A stretch of 64,000 bases of DNA from Ehretia macrophylla (taxonomy: Eukaryota; Streptophyta; Magnoliopsida; Boraginales; Ehretiaceae). Of the stretch, positions 11,548-23,635 are shown one piece after another. Positions within the stretch are counted from its first letter, which is position 1. Every line of letters begins with the position of its first letter. The notes beneath the pieces were generated by a model. The model was not told the DNA's origin. It ran no database searches and saw only the letters and a program-made list of their open reading frames with translations. A program made the translations under genes and the position numbers. The stretch spans positions 38,238,425-38,302,424 of the forward strand of contig CM075771.1 in assembly GCA_037974665.1 (NCBI GenBank). Reading direction: 5' to 3'.

Positions 11548-12104
11548 CTTTTCAATTTTTTTTGCCCTGGATAGGGTTGCCAAGATCCTCTATCCACCAA
11601 ATCTCTATTACCGAATCCCACAGAACAATGGGCAAGACAACTTCGCTTCACGTAGAGGCCAAGACCGGAAACCGAAGGCGTAGAGTTTGTGACCAGGTCT
11701 CCATCGCCCCGGTGCCCATAACTTTTGATCCGTAAAGATTTACGCAGGGCACAGCATACCGTTGCAAAGCTCTCTGATAGCTCTACGATGGGGGCAGCGA
11801 GCTTGCTCGCTATGCCCATTTGTGGAGCCCAAAATCGAACGTTTTCATCAGTTTCAGGCCACTTTTCTTTTTTTACCCTATTTTTCAATCCAGATCGTAC
11901 GTCGTGAGCTGTTAAAAGGATGACAACCTGACTCGTGGTACATCAGAGGGCCCTGCAATGTTTCGATATCACGTCTTGCGAGGATGCTGCGTTGTTGAAG
12001 CGGATAGGTTGTCGTTAAGCCCATGGGGCCTTTTGAATGGACCATCTCTCTAGGCGGGGACTATGAACCTTTAACACTTATAGGAATTGTGCCCTCAACA
12101 TGAC

Positions 12105-12223
12105 AGGTGGGATCATACCAGCACTAACGCACCGGATCCCATCAGAACTCCGATGTTAAGCGTGCTTGGGCGAAAGTAGTACTAGGATGGGTGACCCCAT
12201 GGGAAGTCCTCGTGTTGCACCCC
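12105..12223 (+). rRNA. 5S rRNA gene
   Basis: Differences: G1A, C6G, T24C, A50T, G70A, C95A. First of three units with near-identical spacers. Unit 676. Confidence 0.96.
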
Positions 12224-12780
12224 CTTTTCAATTTTTTTTGCCCTGGTTAGTGTTGCCAAGATACTTTATCCACCAAATCACTATTATCGAATCCCACGGA
12301 ACATTGGGCAAGACAACTTCGCTTCACGTAGAGGCCGGGCTCGCAAACCGAGGGCGTAGGGTTTGTGACCAGGTGTCTGTCGCTCTGGTACCCTTAACTT
12401 TTGATCCGTAAGGAGTTACGCAGCGCACAGCATACCGTTACAAAGCTCTCTGAGAGCTCTATGACGGGGGCAGCAGCTTGCTCGCTGTGCCCATTTTTGA
12501 AGCGCAAAATCAAACGTTTTCATCTGTTTCAGGCCACTTTTCTTCTTTTGCCCTATTTTTCTATCCCGGATCGTACGTGGTGAGCTGTTAAAAGGACAAC
12601 AACCTGACTCGCGGTACATCAGAGGACCCTACAATGGGTGGATATCACGTCTTGCGAGGATGCTGCGTTGTTGAAGTGGATGGGTTGTTGTTAAGCCCAT
12701 TGGGCCTTTTGAATGGGCCATCCCTCTAGGCTGGCACTGTGAATCGTTAACACATATAGGAATTGTGCCCTCAACAAGAC

Positions 12781-12900
12781 AGGTGCGATCATACCAGTAC
12801 TAATGTACCGAATCCCATCAGAACTCTGAAGTTAAGCGTGCTTGGGCGAGAGTAGTACTAGGATGGGTGACCCCCCTCGGAAGTCCCCGTGTTGCACCCC
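12781..12900 (+). rRNA. 5S rRNA gene, 1 base longer
   Basis: Differences: G1A, C18T, C26T, G31A, C47T, one extra C in the C-run near 91-95, G97C, T106C. Unit 677. Confidence 0.95.
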
Positions 12901-13457
12901 CTTTTCAATTTTTTTTCCCCTGGTTTGGGTTGCCAAGATACTTTATCCACCAAATCACTATTACAGAATCCCACGGAACATTGGGCAAGACAACTTCGCT
13001 TCACGTAGAGGTAGGGCTCGCAAACCGAGGGCGTAGGGTTTGTGACCAGGTGTCCGTCGCTCTGGTACCCTTAACTTTTGATCTGTAAGGAGTTACGTGG
13101 CGCACAGCATACCGTTGCAAAGCACTCTGAGAGCTCTATGACAGGGGCAGCAGCTTGCTCGCTGTGCCCATTTTTGAAGCCCAAAATCAAACGTTTTCAT
13201 TTGTTTCAGGCCACTTTTCTTCTTTTGCCCGATTTTTTTATCCCGGATCGTACGTGCTGAGTTGTTAAAAGGACAACAACCTGACTCGCGGTACATCAGA
13301 GGACCCTACAATGGGTCGATATCACGTCTTGCGAGGATGCTGTGTTGTTGAAGCGGATAGGTTGTCCTTAAGCCCATGGGGCCTTTTGAATGGACCATCT
13401 CTCTAGGCGGGAACTGTGAACCATTAACACATATAGGAATTGTGCCCTCAACATGAC

Positions 13458-13575
13458 GGGTGCGATCATACCAGCACTAATGCACCGGATCCCATCAGAA
13501 CTCTGAAGTTAAGCGTGCTTGGGCGAGAGAGTACTAGGATGGGTGACCCCCTCGGAAGTCCTCGTGTTACACCCC
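13458..13575 (+). rRNA. 5S rRNA gene, 1 base short
   Basis: Differences: C47T, one base lost near 73-76 (GAGAGTAC in place of GAGTAGTAC, by the intermediate element), G97C, G113A. Unit 675. Confidence 0.95.
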
Positions 13576-14132
13576 CTTTTCAATTTTTTTTGCCCTGGTT
13601 AGTGTTGCAAAGATACTTTATCCACCAAATCACTATTACCGAATCCCACGGAACATTGGGCAGGACAACTTCGCTTCACGTAGAGGCCGGGCTCACAAAC
13701 CGAGGGCATAGGGTTTGTGACCAGGTGTCCGTCGCTCTGGTACCCTTAACTTTTGATCCGTAAGGAGTTACGCGGCGCACAACATACCATTGCAAAGCTC
13801 TCTGAGAGCTCTATGACAGGGGCAGCAGCTTGCTCGCTGTGCCCATTTTTGAAGCCCAAAATCAATCATTTTCATCTGTTTCAGGCCACTTTTCTTCTTT
13901 TGCCCTGTTTTTCTGTCCCGGATCGTACGTGGTAAGCTGTTAAAAGGACAACAACCTGACTCGCTGTACATCAGAGGACCCTACAATGTGTCAATATCAC
14001 ATCTTGCGAGGATGCTGCGTTGTTGAAGTGGGTAGGTTGTCGTTAAGCCCATTGGGCCTTTTGAATGGGCCATCTCCCTAGGCTGGCACTGTGAACCGTT
14101 AACACACATAGGAATTGTGCCCTCAACATGAC

Positions 14133-14251
14133 GGGTGCAATCATACTAGCACTAATGCAACGGATCCCATTAGAATTCTGAAGTTAAGCGTGTTTGGGCG
14201 AGAGTAGTACTAGGATGGGTGACCCCCTGGGAAGTCCTCGTCTTGCACCCC
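14133..14251 (+). rRNA. 5S rRNA gene
   Basis: Differences: G7A, C15T, C28A, C39T, C44T, C47T, C61T, G110C. Unit 677. Confidence 0.95.
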
Positions 14252-14809
14252 CTTTTCAATTTTTTTTGCACAGGTTAGGGTTCCCAAGATACTTTATCCA
14301 CCAAATCTCTTTTACCGAATCCCACGGAACATTGGGCATGACAACTTCGCTTCACGTAGAGGCAGGGCCCGCAAACTGAAGGCGAAGGGTTTGTCACCAG
14401 TTCTCCGTTGCTCCGGTGCCCATAACTTTTGATCTGTAAGGAGTTATGCGGCGCACAGCATACCGTTGCAAAGCTCTCTGAGAGCTCTATGACGGGGGCA
14501 GCCAACTTGCTCACTGTGCCCCATTTTGGAGCCCAAAATCGGACGTTTTCATCAGTTTCAAGCCACTTTTGTACTTTTGCTCTACTTTTCCATCTCGTAT
14601 CGTACGTCATGAGTTGTTAAAAGGACGACAACCTGACTCGCAGGACATTATAGGGCCCTACAATGTGTCGATATCACTTCTTGCGAGGATGCTGCATTGT
14701 TGAAGCGGATGGGTTGTCGTTAAGCCCATTGGGCCTTTTGAATGGACCATCTCTCTAGGCTGGGACTGTGAACTGTTAACACATATAGGAATTGTGCCCT
14801 CAACATGAT

Positions 14810-14928
14810 GGGTATGATCATACCAGCACTAACGCACCGTATCCCATCAGAACACCGAAGTTAAGCGTGCTTGGGTAAGAGTAGTACTAGGATGGGTGAC
14901 CCCATGGGAAGTCCTCGTGTTGCACCCC
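14810..14928 (+). rRNA. 5S rRNA gene
   Basis: Differences: G5A, C6T, T24C, G31T, T45A, C67T, G68A, C95A. Unit 676. Confidence 0.95.
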
Positions 14929-15485
14929 CTTTTCAATTTTTTTTGCCCTGGTTAGGATTGCCAGGATACTTTAAGGACCAAATCTCTATTACCGAATCCC
15001 AATGAAAATTGGGCAACACAACTTCGCTTGACATAGAGGCCGGGCTCGCAAACCGAGGGCGAAGGGTTTGTGACCAAGTTTTCGTCGCTCCGGTGCCCAT
15101 AACTTTTGATCCGTAAGGAGTTACACAGCGCACAACATAACGTTGCAAAGCTCTCTAAGAGCTCTACGACGGGGGCAGCTAGCTTGCTCTCTGTGCCCAT
15201 TTTTCAAGACCAAAATCGAATGTTTTCATCAATTTCAGGCCACTTTTCTGCTTTTGCCATATTTTCTACCCCGGATCGTACGTCGTGAGCTGTTAAAAGG
15301 ATGACAACCTGACTCGCAGTACATTAGAGGGCCCTACAACGTGTCGATATCACATCTTGCGAGGATGCTGTGTTGTTGAAGTAGATGGGTTGTCGTTAAG
15401 CCCATTGGGCCTTTTGAATGGGCCATCTCGCTAGGCTGGCACTGTGAACCGTTAACACATATATGAATTATGCCCTCAACATTAC

Positions 15486-15603
15486 GGTGTGATCATGCCA
15501 GCACAAATGCACCGGATTCCATCAGAACTCCGAAGTTAAGCGTGCTTGGGTGAAAGTAGTACTAGGATGGGTGACCCACTGCGAAGTCCTCGTGTTGCAC
15601 CCC
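15486..15603 (+). rRNA. 5S rRNA gene, 1 base short at the start
   Basis: One G of the initial GGG is missing. Other differences: C6T, A13G, T21A, C34T, C67T, G70A, C94A, G98C. Unit 675. Confidence 0.94.
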
Positions 15604-16160
15604 ATTTTCAATTTTTTTTGCCCTGGTTAGGGTTGCCAAGATACTTTGTCCACCAAATCTCTATTTTCGAATCCCACGAAACATTGGGCAAGACAACTTC
15701 GCTTCACGTAGTGGCCGGGCCCGTAAACCGAGGGCGTAGGTCTTGTGACCAGGTCTCCGTCGCTCCGGAGCCCATAACTTTTGATCCGTAAGGAGTTACG
15801 CGGTGCACAACATACCATTCCAAAGCTCTCTGAGAGCTCTACGACGGGGGCAGTGAGCTTGCTTGTTGTGCCCTTTTTGGTGCCCAAAATCGAACGTTTT
15901 CATCAGTTTCAGGCCATTTTTCTACTTTTGCCCAGCTTTTTTGTCCTGGATCGTACGTTGTGAGCAGTTAAAAGGACGACAACCTGGCTCGTGGTATATC
16001 AGAGGGCCCTACAACGTGTCGATATCATGTCTTGCATGGATGTTGCGTTGTTGAAGCGGATGGGTTGTCGTTAAGGCCATTGGGCCTTTTGAATGGGCCA
16101 TCTCTCTAGGCTGGCACTGTGAACCGTTAACACATATAGGAATTGTGTCATTAACATGAC

Positions 16161-16279
16161 GGGTGCGATCATAATAGCACTAATGCACCAGATCCCCTCA
16201 GAACTCCGAAGTTAAGCGTGCTTGGGCGAGAGTAGTACTAGGATGGGTGACCCCCTAGGAAGTCCTCGTGTTGCACCCC
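16161..16279 (+). rRNA. 5S rRNA gene
   Basis: Differences: C14A, C15T, G30A, A37C, G97A. Unit 676. Confidence 0.96.
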
Positions 16280-16836
16280 CTTTTCAATTTTTTTTGCCCT
16301 GGTTAGGGTTGCCAAAATACTTTATCCACGAAATCTCTATTATCGAATCCCACGAAACATTGGGCAAGACAACTTCGCTTCACGAAGAGGCCGGGCCCAT
16401 AAACCGAGGTCGTAGGGTTTGTGACCTGGTCTCCGTCGCTCAGGTGCCCATAACTTTTGATCCGTAAGGAGTTACGCGGTCCATAGCATAACGTTGCAAA
16501 GCTCTCTGAGAGCTCTACAATGGGGGCAGCAAGCTTGCTCGCTATGCCCATTTTTTAGCCCAAAATCGAAGGTTTTCATCAATTTCTGGCCACTTTTGCT
16601 CTTTTGCTCTATTTTTCTGTCCCGGATCGTACGTCGTGAGCTGTTAAAATGACGACAACCTAACTCGCGGGACATCAGAGGGTCCTACAACGTGTTGATA
16701 TCACATCTTGTGAGGATGCTGCGTTGTTGAAGCGGATGGGTTGTCGTTAAGCCTATTGGGCCATTTGAATGGGCCATCTCTCTAGGCTGGCACAATGAAC
16801 CGTTTACACATATAAGAATTGTGCCCTCAACATGAC

Positions 16837-16955
16837 GGGTGCGATCATACCAGCAGTAATGCACCGAATCCCATCAGAACTCCGAAGTTAAGCATGCTTG
16901 GGCGAGAGTGGTACTAGGATGGGTGACCCCCTAGGAAGTCCTCGTGTTGCACCCC
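16837..16955 (+). rRNA. 5S rRNA gene
   Basis: Differences: C20G, G31A, G58A, A74G, G97A. Unit 677. Confidence 0.96.
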
Positions 16956-17513
16956 CTTTTCAATTTTTTTTGCCCTACTTAGGGTTGCCAAGATACTTCA
17001 TCCACCAAATCTCTATTACCGAATCCCACGGAACATTTGGCAACACAACTTTGCTTCATGTAGAGGCCGGGCCAGCAAACTGAGGGCGTGGGGTTTGTGA
17101 CCAGGTCTCCGTCGCTCCGGTGCCCATAACTTTTGATCCGTAAGGAGTTACATGGCGCACAACATGCCGTTCCAAAGCTCTCTGAGAGCTCTACGACAGA
17201 GGCAACGAGCTTGCTCGCTGTACCCATTTTTGGAGACTAAAATCGAACGTTTTCATTAGTTTCAGGCCACTTTTCTTCTTTTGCCCTTTTTTTCCGTCCC
17301 GGATCGTACGTTGTGAGCTGTTAAAAGGACGACAACCTGATTCGCGGTACATCAGAGGGCCCGACAACCTGTCGATATCACGTCTTGCTAGGATGCTGCG
17401 TTGTTGAAGATGATGGGTTGTCGTTAAGCCCATTGGGCCTTTTAAACGGGCCATCTCTCTAGCCTGACACTGTGAACCGTTAACACATATAGGAATTGTG
17501 CCCTCAACATAAT

Positions 17514-17632
17514 GGGTGCGATCATACCAGCACTAATGCATTGGATCCCCTCAGAACTCCGAAGTTAAGCGTGCTTGGGCGAGAGTAGTACTAGGATGGG
17601 TGACCCCCTGGGAAGTCCTCGTGTTGCACCCC
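17514..17632 (+). rRNA. 5S rRNA gene in a shortened 589 bp unit
   Basis: Among the least changed copies: C28T, C29T, A37C. Its spacer lacks about 88 bp; the join is at about 17745-17746, where AGGCC runs directly into CACAGCATAACG. Confidence 0.97.
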
Positions 17633-18102
17633 CTTTTCAATTTTTTTTGCCCTGGTTAGGGTTGCCAAGATACTTTATGCACCAAATCTCTATTACCGAA
17701 TCCCACGGAACATTGGGCAAGACAACTTCGCTTCACGTCGAGGCCCACAGCATAACGTTGCAAAGCACTTTGAGAGCTCTACGATGAGGGCAGCTAGCTT
17801 GCTCGCTGTGCCCTTTTTGGAGTCCAAAATTGAACGTTTTCATCAATTTCAGACAACTTTTCTTCTTTTGCCCTGTTTTTCCGTCCCGGATCGTACGTCG
17901 TGAGCTGTTAAAAGGATGACAACCTGACTCGCGGTACATTAGAGGGCCCTACAACGTGTCGATATCACGTCTTGCGAGGATGCTGCGTTGTTGAAGCAGA
18001 TAGGTTGTCGTTAAGCCCATTGGGCGTTTTCAATGGGCCATCTCTCTAGGCTTGCACTGTGAATCGTTAACACATATAGGAATTGTGCCCTAATAAAATG
18101 AT

Positions 18103-18221
18103 GGGTGCGATCATACCAGCACTAATGCATCGAATCCCATCAGAACTCCGAAGTTAAGCGTGCTTGGGCGAGAGTAGTACTAGGATTGGTGACCCCATGG
18201 GAAGTCTTCGTGTTGCACCCC
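18103..18221 (+). rRNA. 5S rRNA gene
   Basis: Differences: C28T, G31A, G85T, C95A, C105T. The bases just upstream read CCTAATAAAATGAT instead of CCTCAACATGAC, so the -1 C is lost, although the TATA-like box remains. Unit 677. Confidence 0.96.
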
Positions 18222-18468
18222 CTTTTCAATTTTTTTTGCCCTGGTTAGGGTTGCCAAGATACTTTATGCACCAAATCTCTATTACCGAATCCGACGGAAC
18301 ATTGGGCAAGACAACTTCGCTTCACGTAGAGGCCGGGCTCGCAAACCGAGGGCAAAGGGTTGGTGACCAGGTCTCCGTCGCTCCGGTGCCCATAACTTTT
18401 GATCCGTAAGGAGTTACGCGGTGCACAACATAACGTTGCAAAGCACTTTGAGAGCTCTACGACGGGGC

Positions 18469-18486
18469 CAGCAAGCTTGCTTGCTG
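18469..18486. repeat. Spacer palindrome with matched arms (A/T form)
   Basis: CAGCAAGC, then TT, then GCTTGCTG: the arms pair fully. The right arm T replaces the usual C and matches the left-arm A. The same form occurs at 22529-22546 (with one end mismatch) and 47743-47760. Confidence 0.8.
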
Positions 18487-18779
18487 TGCCCGTTTTTGGA
18501 GCCCAAAATCGAACATTTTAATCAGTTTTTGGCCACTTTTGTTCTTTTGCTCAATTTTTCCGTCCCGTATCGTACGTCGTGAGCAGTTAAAAGGACGACA
18601 ACCTAACTCGTGGGACATCAGAGGGCCCTACAACGTGTCGATATCACGTCTTGCGAGGATGCTGCGTTGTTAAAGTGGATGGGTTGTCGTTAAGCCTATT
18701 GGGCCTTTTGAATGGGCCATCTCTCTAGGCTGGCACTATGAACCGTTAATACATATAAGAATTGTGCCCTCAACATGAC

Positions 18780-18898
18780 GGGTGTGATCATACCAGCAGT
18801 AATGCACCGGATCCTATCAGAACTCCGAAGTTAAGCGTGCTTGGGCGAGAGTAGTACTAGGATAGGTGACCCCCTGGGAAGTCCTCATGTTGCAACCC
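18780..18898 (+). rRNA. 5S rRNA gene
   Basis: Differences: C6T, C20G, C36T, G85A, G108A, C116A; C116A and C6T both affect helix I. Unit 677. Confidence 0.95.
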
Positions 18899-19145
18899 CT
18901 TTTCAATTTTTTTTGCCCTACTTAGGGTTGCCAAGATACTTTATCCACCAAATCTCTATTACCGAATCCCACAGAACATTTGGCAAGACAACTTCGCTTC
19001 ATGTAGAGGCCAGGCCCGCAAACCGAGGGCGTAGGGTTTGTGACCAGGTCTCCGTCGCTCCGGTGCATATAACTTTTGATCCGTAAGGAGTTACGCGGCA
19101 CACAGCATACCGTTCCAAAGCTCCCTGAGAGCTCTATAACGGGGA

Positions 19146-19163
19146 CAGCGAGCTAGCTCGCTG
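19146..19163. repeat. Perfect 18 bp spacer palindrome (G/C form)
   Basis: CAGCGAGCTAGCTCGCTG is self-complementary along its whole length. The same sequence recurs in the unit at 22840, and nearly so in the unit at 7368. Confidence 0.85.
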
Positions 19164-19456
19164 TGCCCATTTTTGGAGACTAAAATCGTACGTTTTCATT
19201 AGTTTAAGGCCACTTTTCTTCTTTCGCTCTATTTTTTCATCCCGGATCGTACGTCGTGAGCTGTTAAAAGGATGACAACCTGACTCGCGGTACATCAGAG
19301 GGCCCGACAACGTGTCGATATCACGTCTTACAAGGATGCTGCATTGTTGAAGATGATGGGTAGTCGTTAAGCCCATTGGGCCTTTTGAAAGAGCCATCTC
19401 TCTAGGCTGGCATTGTGAACTGTTAACAAATATCGGAATTGTGCCCTCAACATGAC

Positions 19457-19575
19457 GGGTGCGATCATACCAGCACTAATGCACCAGATCCCCTCAGAAC
19501 TCCGAACTTAAGCATGCTTGGGCGAGAGTAGTACTAGGATGGGTGACCCCCTGGGAAGTCCTCGTGTTGCACCCC
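19457..19575 (+). rRNA. 5S rRNA gene
   Basis: Differences: G30A, A37C, G51C, G58A. The spacer after this gene is already of the type seen in the homogenised block that follows. Unit 677. Confidence 0.96.
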
Positions 19576-20133
19576 CTTTTCAATTTTTTTTGCCCTGGTT
19601 AGGGTTGCCAAGATACTTTATCCACCAAATCTCTATTACCGAATCCCACGGACCATTGGGCAAGAGAACTTCGCTTCACGTAGAGGCCGGGCCCACAAAC
19701 CGAGGGCGTAGGGTTTATGACCAGGCCTCCGTCGCTCCGGTTCCAATAACTTTTGATCCGTAAGGAGTTACGCGGCGCATAGCATAACGTTGCAAAGCTC
19801 TTTTAGAGCTCTACGACGGGGGCAGCAAGCTTGCTCGCTGTGCCCATTTTTGGTGTCCAAAATCGAACGTTTTCATCAATTTCTGGCCACTTTTGTTCTT
19901 TCGCTCTATTTTTTCATCCCGGATCGTACGTCGTGAGCTGTTAAAAGGACGACAATCTAACTCGCAGGATATCAGAGGGTCCTACAACGTGTCGATATCA
20001 CGTATTGAGAGGATGCTGCGTTGTTGAAGCGGATGGGTTGTTGTTAAGCCTATTGGGCCTTTTGAATGGGCCATCTCTCTAGGCTGGCACTATGAACCGT
20101 TAACACATATAAGAATTGTGCCCTCAACATGTC

Positions 20134-20252
20134 GGGTGCGATCATACTAGCAGTAATGCACCGGATCCCATCAGAACTCTGAAGTTAAGCGTGATTGGGC
20201 GAGAGTAGTACTAGGATTGGTGACCCCCTGGGATGTCCTTGTGTTGCACCCT
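20134..20252 (+). rRNA. 5S rRNA gene (C61A group)
   Basis: Differences: C15T, C20G, C47T, C61A, G85T, A101T, C107T. Unit 677. Confidence 0.95.
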
Positions 20253-20810
20253 CTTTTCAATTTTTTTTGCCCTGCTAAGGGTTGCCAAGATACTTTATCC
20301 ACAAAATCTCAATTACCGAATCCCACGGAACATTTGGCAAGACAACTTCACTTCATGTAGAGGCCGGGCTCGCAAATCGAGCGCGTAGGGTTTATGACCA
20401 GGTCTCCGTCTCTCCGGTGCCAATAACTTTTGATCCGTAAGAAGTTACGCGGCGCATAGCATAACGTTGCAAAGCTCTTTTAGAGCTCTACGACGGTGGC
20501 AGCAATCTTGCTCGCTGTGCCCATTTTTGGTGCCCAAAATCGAACGTTTTCATCAATTTCTGGCCACTTTTGTTCTTTCGCTCTATTTTTTCGTCCCGGA
20601 TCGTACGTCGTGAGCTGTTAAAAGGACGACAATCTAACTCGCGGGATATCAGAGGGTCCTACAACGTGTCGATATCACGTCTTGAGAGGATGCTGCGTTG
20701 TTGAAGCGGATGGGTTGTTGTTAAGCCTATTGGGCCTTTTGAATGGGCCATCTCTCTAGGTTAGCACTATGAACCGTTAACACATATAAGAATTGTGCCC
20801 TCAACATGTC

Positions 20811-20929
20811 AGGTGCGATCATACCAGCAGTAATGCACCGGATCCCATCAGAACTCTGAAGTTAAGCGTGATTGGGCGAGAGTAGTACTAGGATGGGTGA
20901 CCCCCTGGGATGTCCTTGTGTTGCACCCT
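20811..20929 (+). rRNA. 5S rRNA gene (C61A group)
   Basis: Differences: G1A, C20G, C47T, C61A, A101T, C107T. Unit 676. Confidence 0.95.
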
Positions 20930-21486
20930 CTTTCAATTTTTTTTGCACTGCTAAGGGTTGCCAAGATACTTTATCCACAAAATCTCAATTACCGAATCCC
21001 ACAGAACATTTGGCAAGACAACTTCACTTCATGTAGAGGCCGGGCTCGCAAACCGAGGGCGTAGGGTTTATGACCAGGTCTCCGTCGCTCCGGTGCCAAT
21101 AACTTTTGATCCGTAAGGAGTTACGCGGCGCATAGCATAACGTTGCAAAGCTCTTTTAGAGCTCTACGACGGGGGCAGCAAGCTTGCTCGCTGTGCCCAT
21201 TTTTGGTGCCCAAAATCGAACGTTTTCATCAATTTCTGGCCACTTTTGTTCTTTCGCTCTATTTTTCTGTCCCGGATCGTACGTCGTGAGCTGTTAAAAG
21301 GACGACAATCTAACTCGCAGGATATCAGAGGGTCCTACAACGTGTCAATATCACGTCTTGAGAGGATGCTGCGTTGTTGAAGCAGATTGGTTGTTGTTAA
21401 GCCTATTGGGCCTTTTGAATGGGCCATCTCTCTAGGCTGGCACTATGAACCGTTAACACATATAAGAATTGTTCCCTCAACATGTC

Positions 21487-21605
21487 GGGTGCGATCATAC
21501 CAGCAGTAATGCACCGGATCCCATCAGAACTCTGAAGTTAAGCGTGATTGGGCGAGAGTAGTACTAGGATGGGTGACCCCCTGGGATGTCCTTGTGTTGC
21601 ACCCT
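21487..21605 (+). rRNA. 5S rRNA gene (C61A group)
   Basis: Differences: C20G, C47T, C61A, A101T, C107T, which is the plain form of this group. Unit 676. Confidence 0.95.
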
Positions 21606-22162
21606 CTTTCAATTTTTTTTGCACTGCTAAGGGTTGCCAAGATACTTTATCCACAAAATCTCAATTACCGAATCCCACAGAACATTTGGCAAGACAACTT
21701 CACTTCATGTAGAGGCCGGGCTCGCAAACCGAGGGCGTAGTGTTTATGACCAGGTCTCCGTCGCTCCGGTGCCAATAACTTTTGATCCGTAAGGAGTTAC
21801 GCGGCGCATAGCATAACGTTGCAAAGCTCTTTTAGAGCTCTACGACGGGGGCAGCAAGCTTGCTCGCTGTGCCCATTTTTGGTGCCCAAAATCGAACATT
21901 TTCATCAATTTCTGGCCACTTTTGTTCTTTCGCTCTATTTTTCTGTCCCGGATCGTACGTCGTGAGCTGTTAAAAGGACGACAATCTAACTCGCGGGATA
22001 TCAGAGGGTCCTACAATGTGTCGATATCACGTCTTGAGAGGATGCTGCGTTGTTGAAGCAGATTGGTTATTGTTAAGCCTATTGGGCCTTTTGAATGGGC
22101 CATCTCTCTAGGCTAGCACTTTGAACCGTTAACACATATAAGAATTGTTCCCTCAACATGTC

Positions 22163-22281
22163 GGGTGCAATCATACCAGTAGTAATGCACCGGATCCCAT
22201 CAGAACTCTGAAGTTAAGCGTGATTGGGCGAGAGTAGTACTAGGATGGGTGACCCCCTAGGATGTCCTTGTGTTGCACCCT
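22163..22281 (+). rRNA. 5S rRNA gene (C61A group)
   Basis: Differences: G7A, C18T, C20G, C47T, C61A, G97A, A101T, C107T. Unit 677. Confidence 0.95.
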
Positions 22282-22839
22282 CTTTTCAATTTTTTTTGCC
22301 CTGCTAAGGGTTGCCAAGATACTTTATCCACAATATCTCAATTACCGAATCCCACAGAACATTTGGCAAGACAACTTCACTTCATGTAGAGGTCGGGCTC
22401 GCAAACCGAGGGCGTAGGGTTTATGACCAGGTCTCCGTCGCTCCTGTGCCAATAACTTTTGATCCGTATGGAGTTATGCGGCGCATAGCATAACGTTGAA
22501 AAGCTCTTTTAGAGCTCTACGACGGGGGCAGCAAGCTTGCTTGCTATGCCCATTTTTGGTGCCCAAAATCGAACATTTTCATCAATTTCTGGCCACTTTT
22601 GTTCTTTCGCTCTATTTTTCCGTCCCGGATCGTACGTCGTGAGCTGTTAAAAGGATGACAATCTAACTCGCGGGATATCAGAGGGTCCTACAACGTGTCG
22701 ATATCACGTCTTGAGAGGATGCTGCGTTGTTGAAGCGAATGGATTGTTGTTAAGCCTATTGGGCCTTTTGAATGGGCCATCTCTCTAGGCTGGCATTATG
22801 AACTGTTAACACATATAAGAATTGTGCCCTCAACATGTC

Positions 22840-22958
22840 GGGTGCGATCATACCAGCAGTAATGCACCGGATCCCATCAGAACTCTGAAGTTAAGCGTGA
22901 TTGTGCGAGAGTAGTACTAGGATGGGTGACCCCCTGGGAAGTCCTTGTGTTGCACCCT
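22840..22958 (+). rRNA. 5S rRNA gene (C61A group, last member)
   Basis: Differences: C20G, C47T, C61A, G65T, C107T; lacks A101T. The spacer changes type part way through, so the unit looks like a recombinant. Unit 677. Confidence 0.95.
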
Positions 22959-23516
22959 CTTTTCAATTTTTTTTGCCCTGCTAAGGGTTGCCAAGATACT
23001 GTATCCACAAAATCTCAATTACCGAATCCCACGGAACATTTGGCAAGACAACTTCACTTCATGTAGAGGCCGGGCTCGCAAACCGAGGGCGTAGGGTTTG
23101 TGACCAAGTCTCCGTCGCTCCGGTGCCCATAACTTTTGATCCGTAAGGAGTTACGAGGCACACAGCATACCATTCCAAAGCTCTCTGAGAGCTCTACGAT
23201 GGGGGCAGCGAGCTAGCTCGCTGTGCCCATTTTTGGAGACTAAAATCGTATGTTTTCATTAGTTTCATGCCACCTTTCTTCTTTTGGCCTATTTTTTCAT
23301 CCCGGATCGTATGTCATGAGTTGTTAAAAGGACGACTACCTGACTCACGGTACATCAGAGGGCCGGACAACGTTTCGATATCACGTCTTGCGAGGATGCT
23401 CCGTTGTTGAAGATGATGGGTTGTCGTTAAGCCCATTGGGCCTTTTGAATGGGCCATCTCTCTAGGCTGGCACTGTGAACCGTTAACAAATATAGGAATT
23501 GTGCCCTCAACATGAC

Positions 23517-23635
23517 GGGTGCGATCATACCAGCACTAATGCACCGGATCCCCTCAGAACTCCGAAGTTAAGCGTGCTTGGGTGAGAGTAGTACTAGGAT
23601 GGGTGACCCCCTGTGAAGTCCTCGTGTTGCACCCC
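23517..23635 (+). rRNA. 5S rRNA gene
   Basis: Few differences: A37C, C67T, G98T. Unit 676. Confidence 0.97.

Larger units (their letters stand above)
12105..14132 (+). repeat. Locally homogenised three-unit block
   Basis: The spacers of the units at 12105, 12781 and 13458 share private variants: a shortened GCAGCAGCTTGC palindrome region, GAAGC in place of GGAGC, and AGAGGACCCTACAAT. This suggests recent local amplification, although the gene parts are less alike than the spacers. Confidence 0.75.
20134..23400 (+). repeat. Homogenised five-unit 5S block with shared gene variants
   Basis: The genes at 20134, 20811, 21487, 22163 and 22840 share C20G, C47T, C61A and C107T, and the first four also share A101T. 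The 5' spacer is the same in all five (GCTAAGGGTTGCC, ATCTCAATTACC); the rest of the spacer matches except in the last unit, which switches to another type. This is the mark of recent unequal crossing over or gene conversion. C61A lies in the A box, so one changed gene has been spread rather than a good one. Confidence 0.85.
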
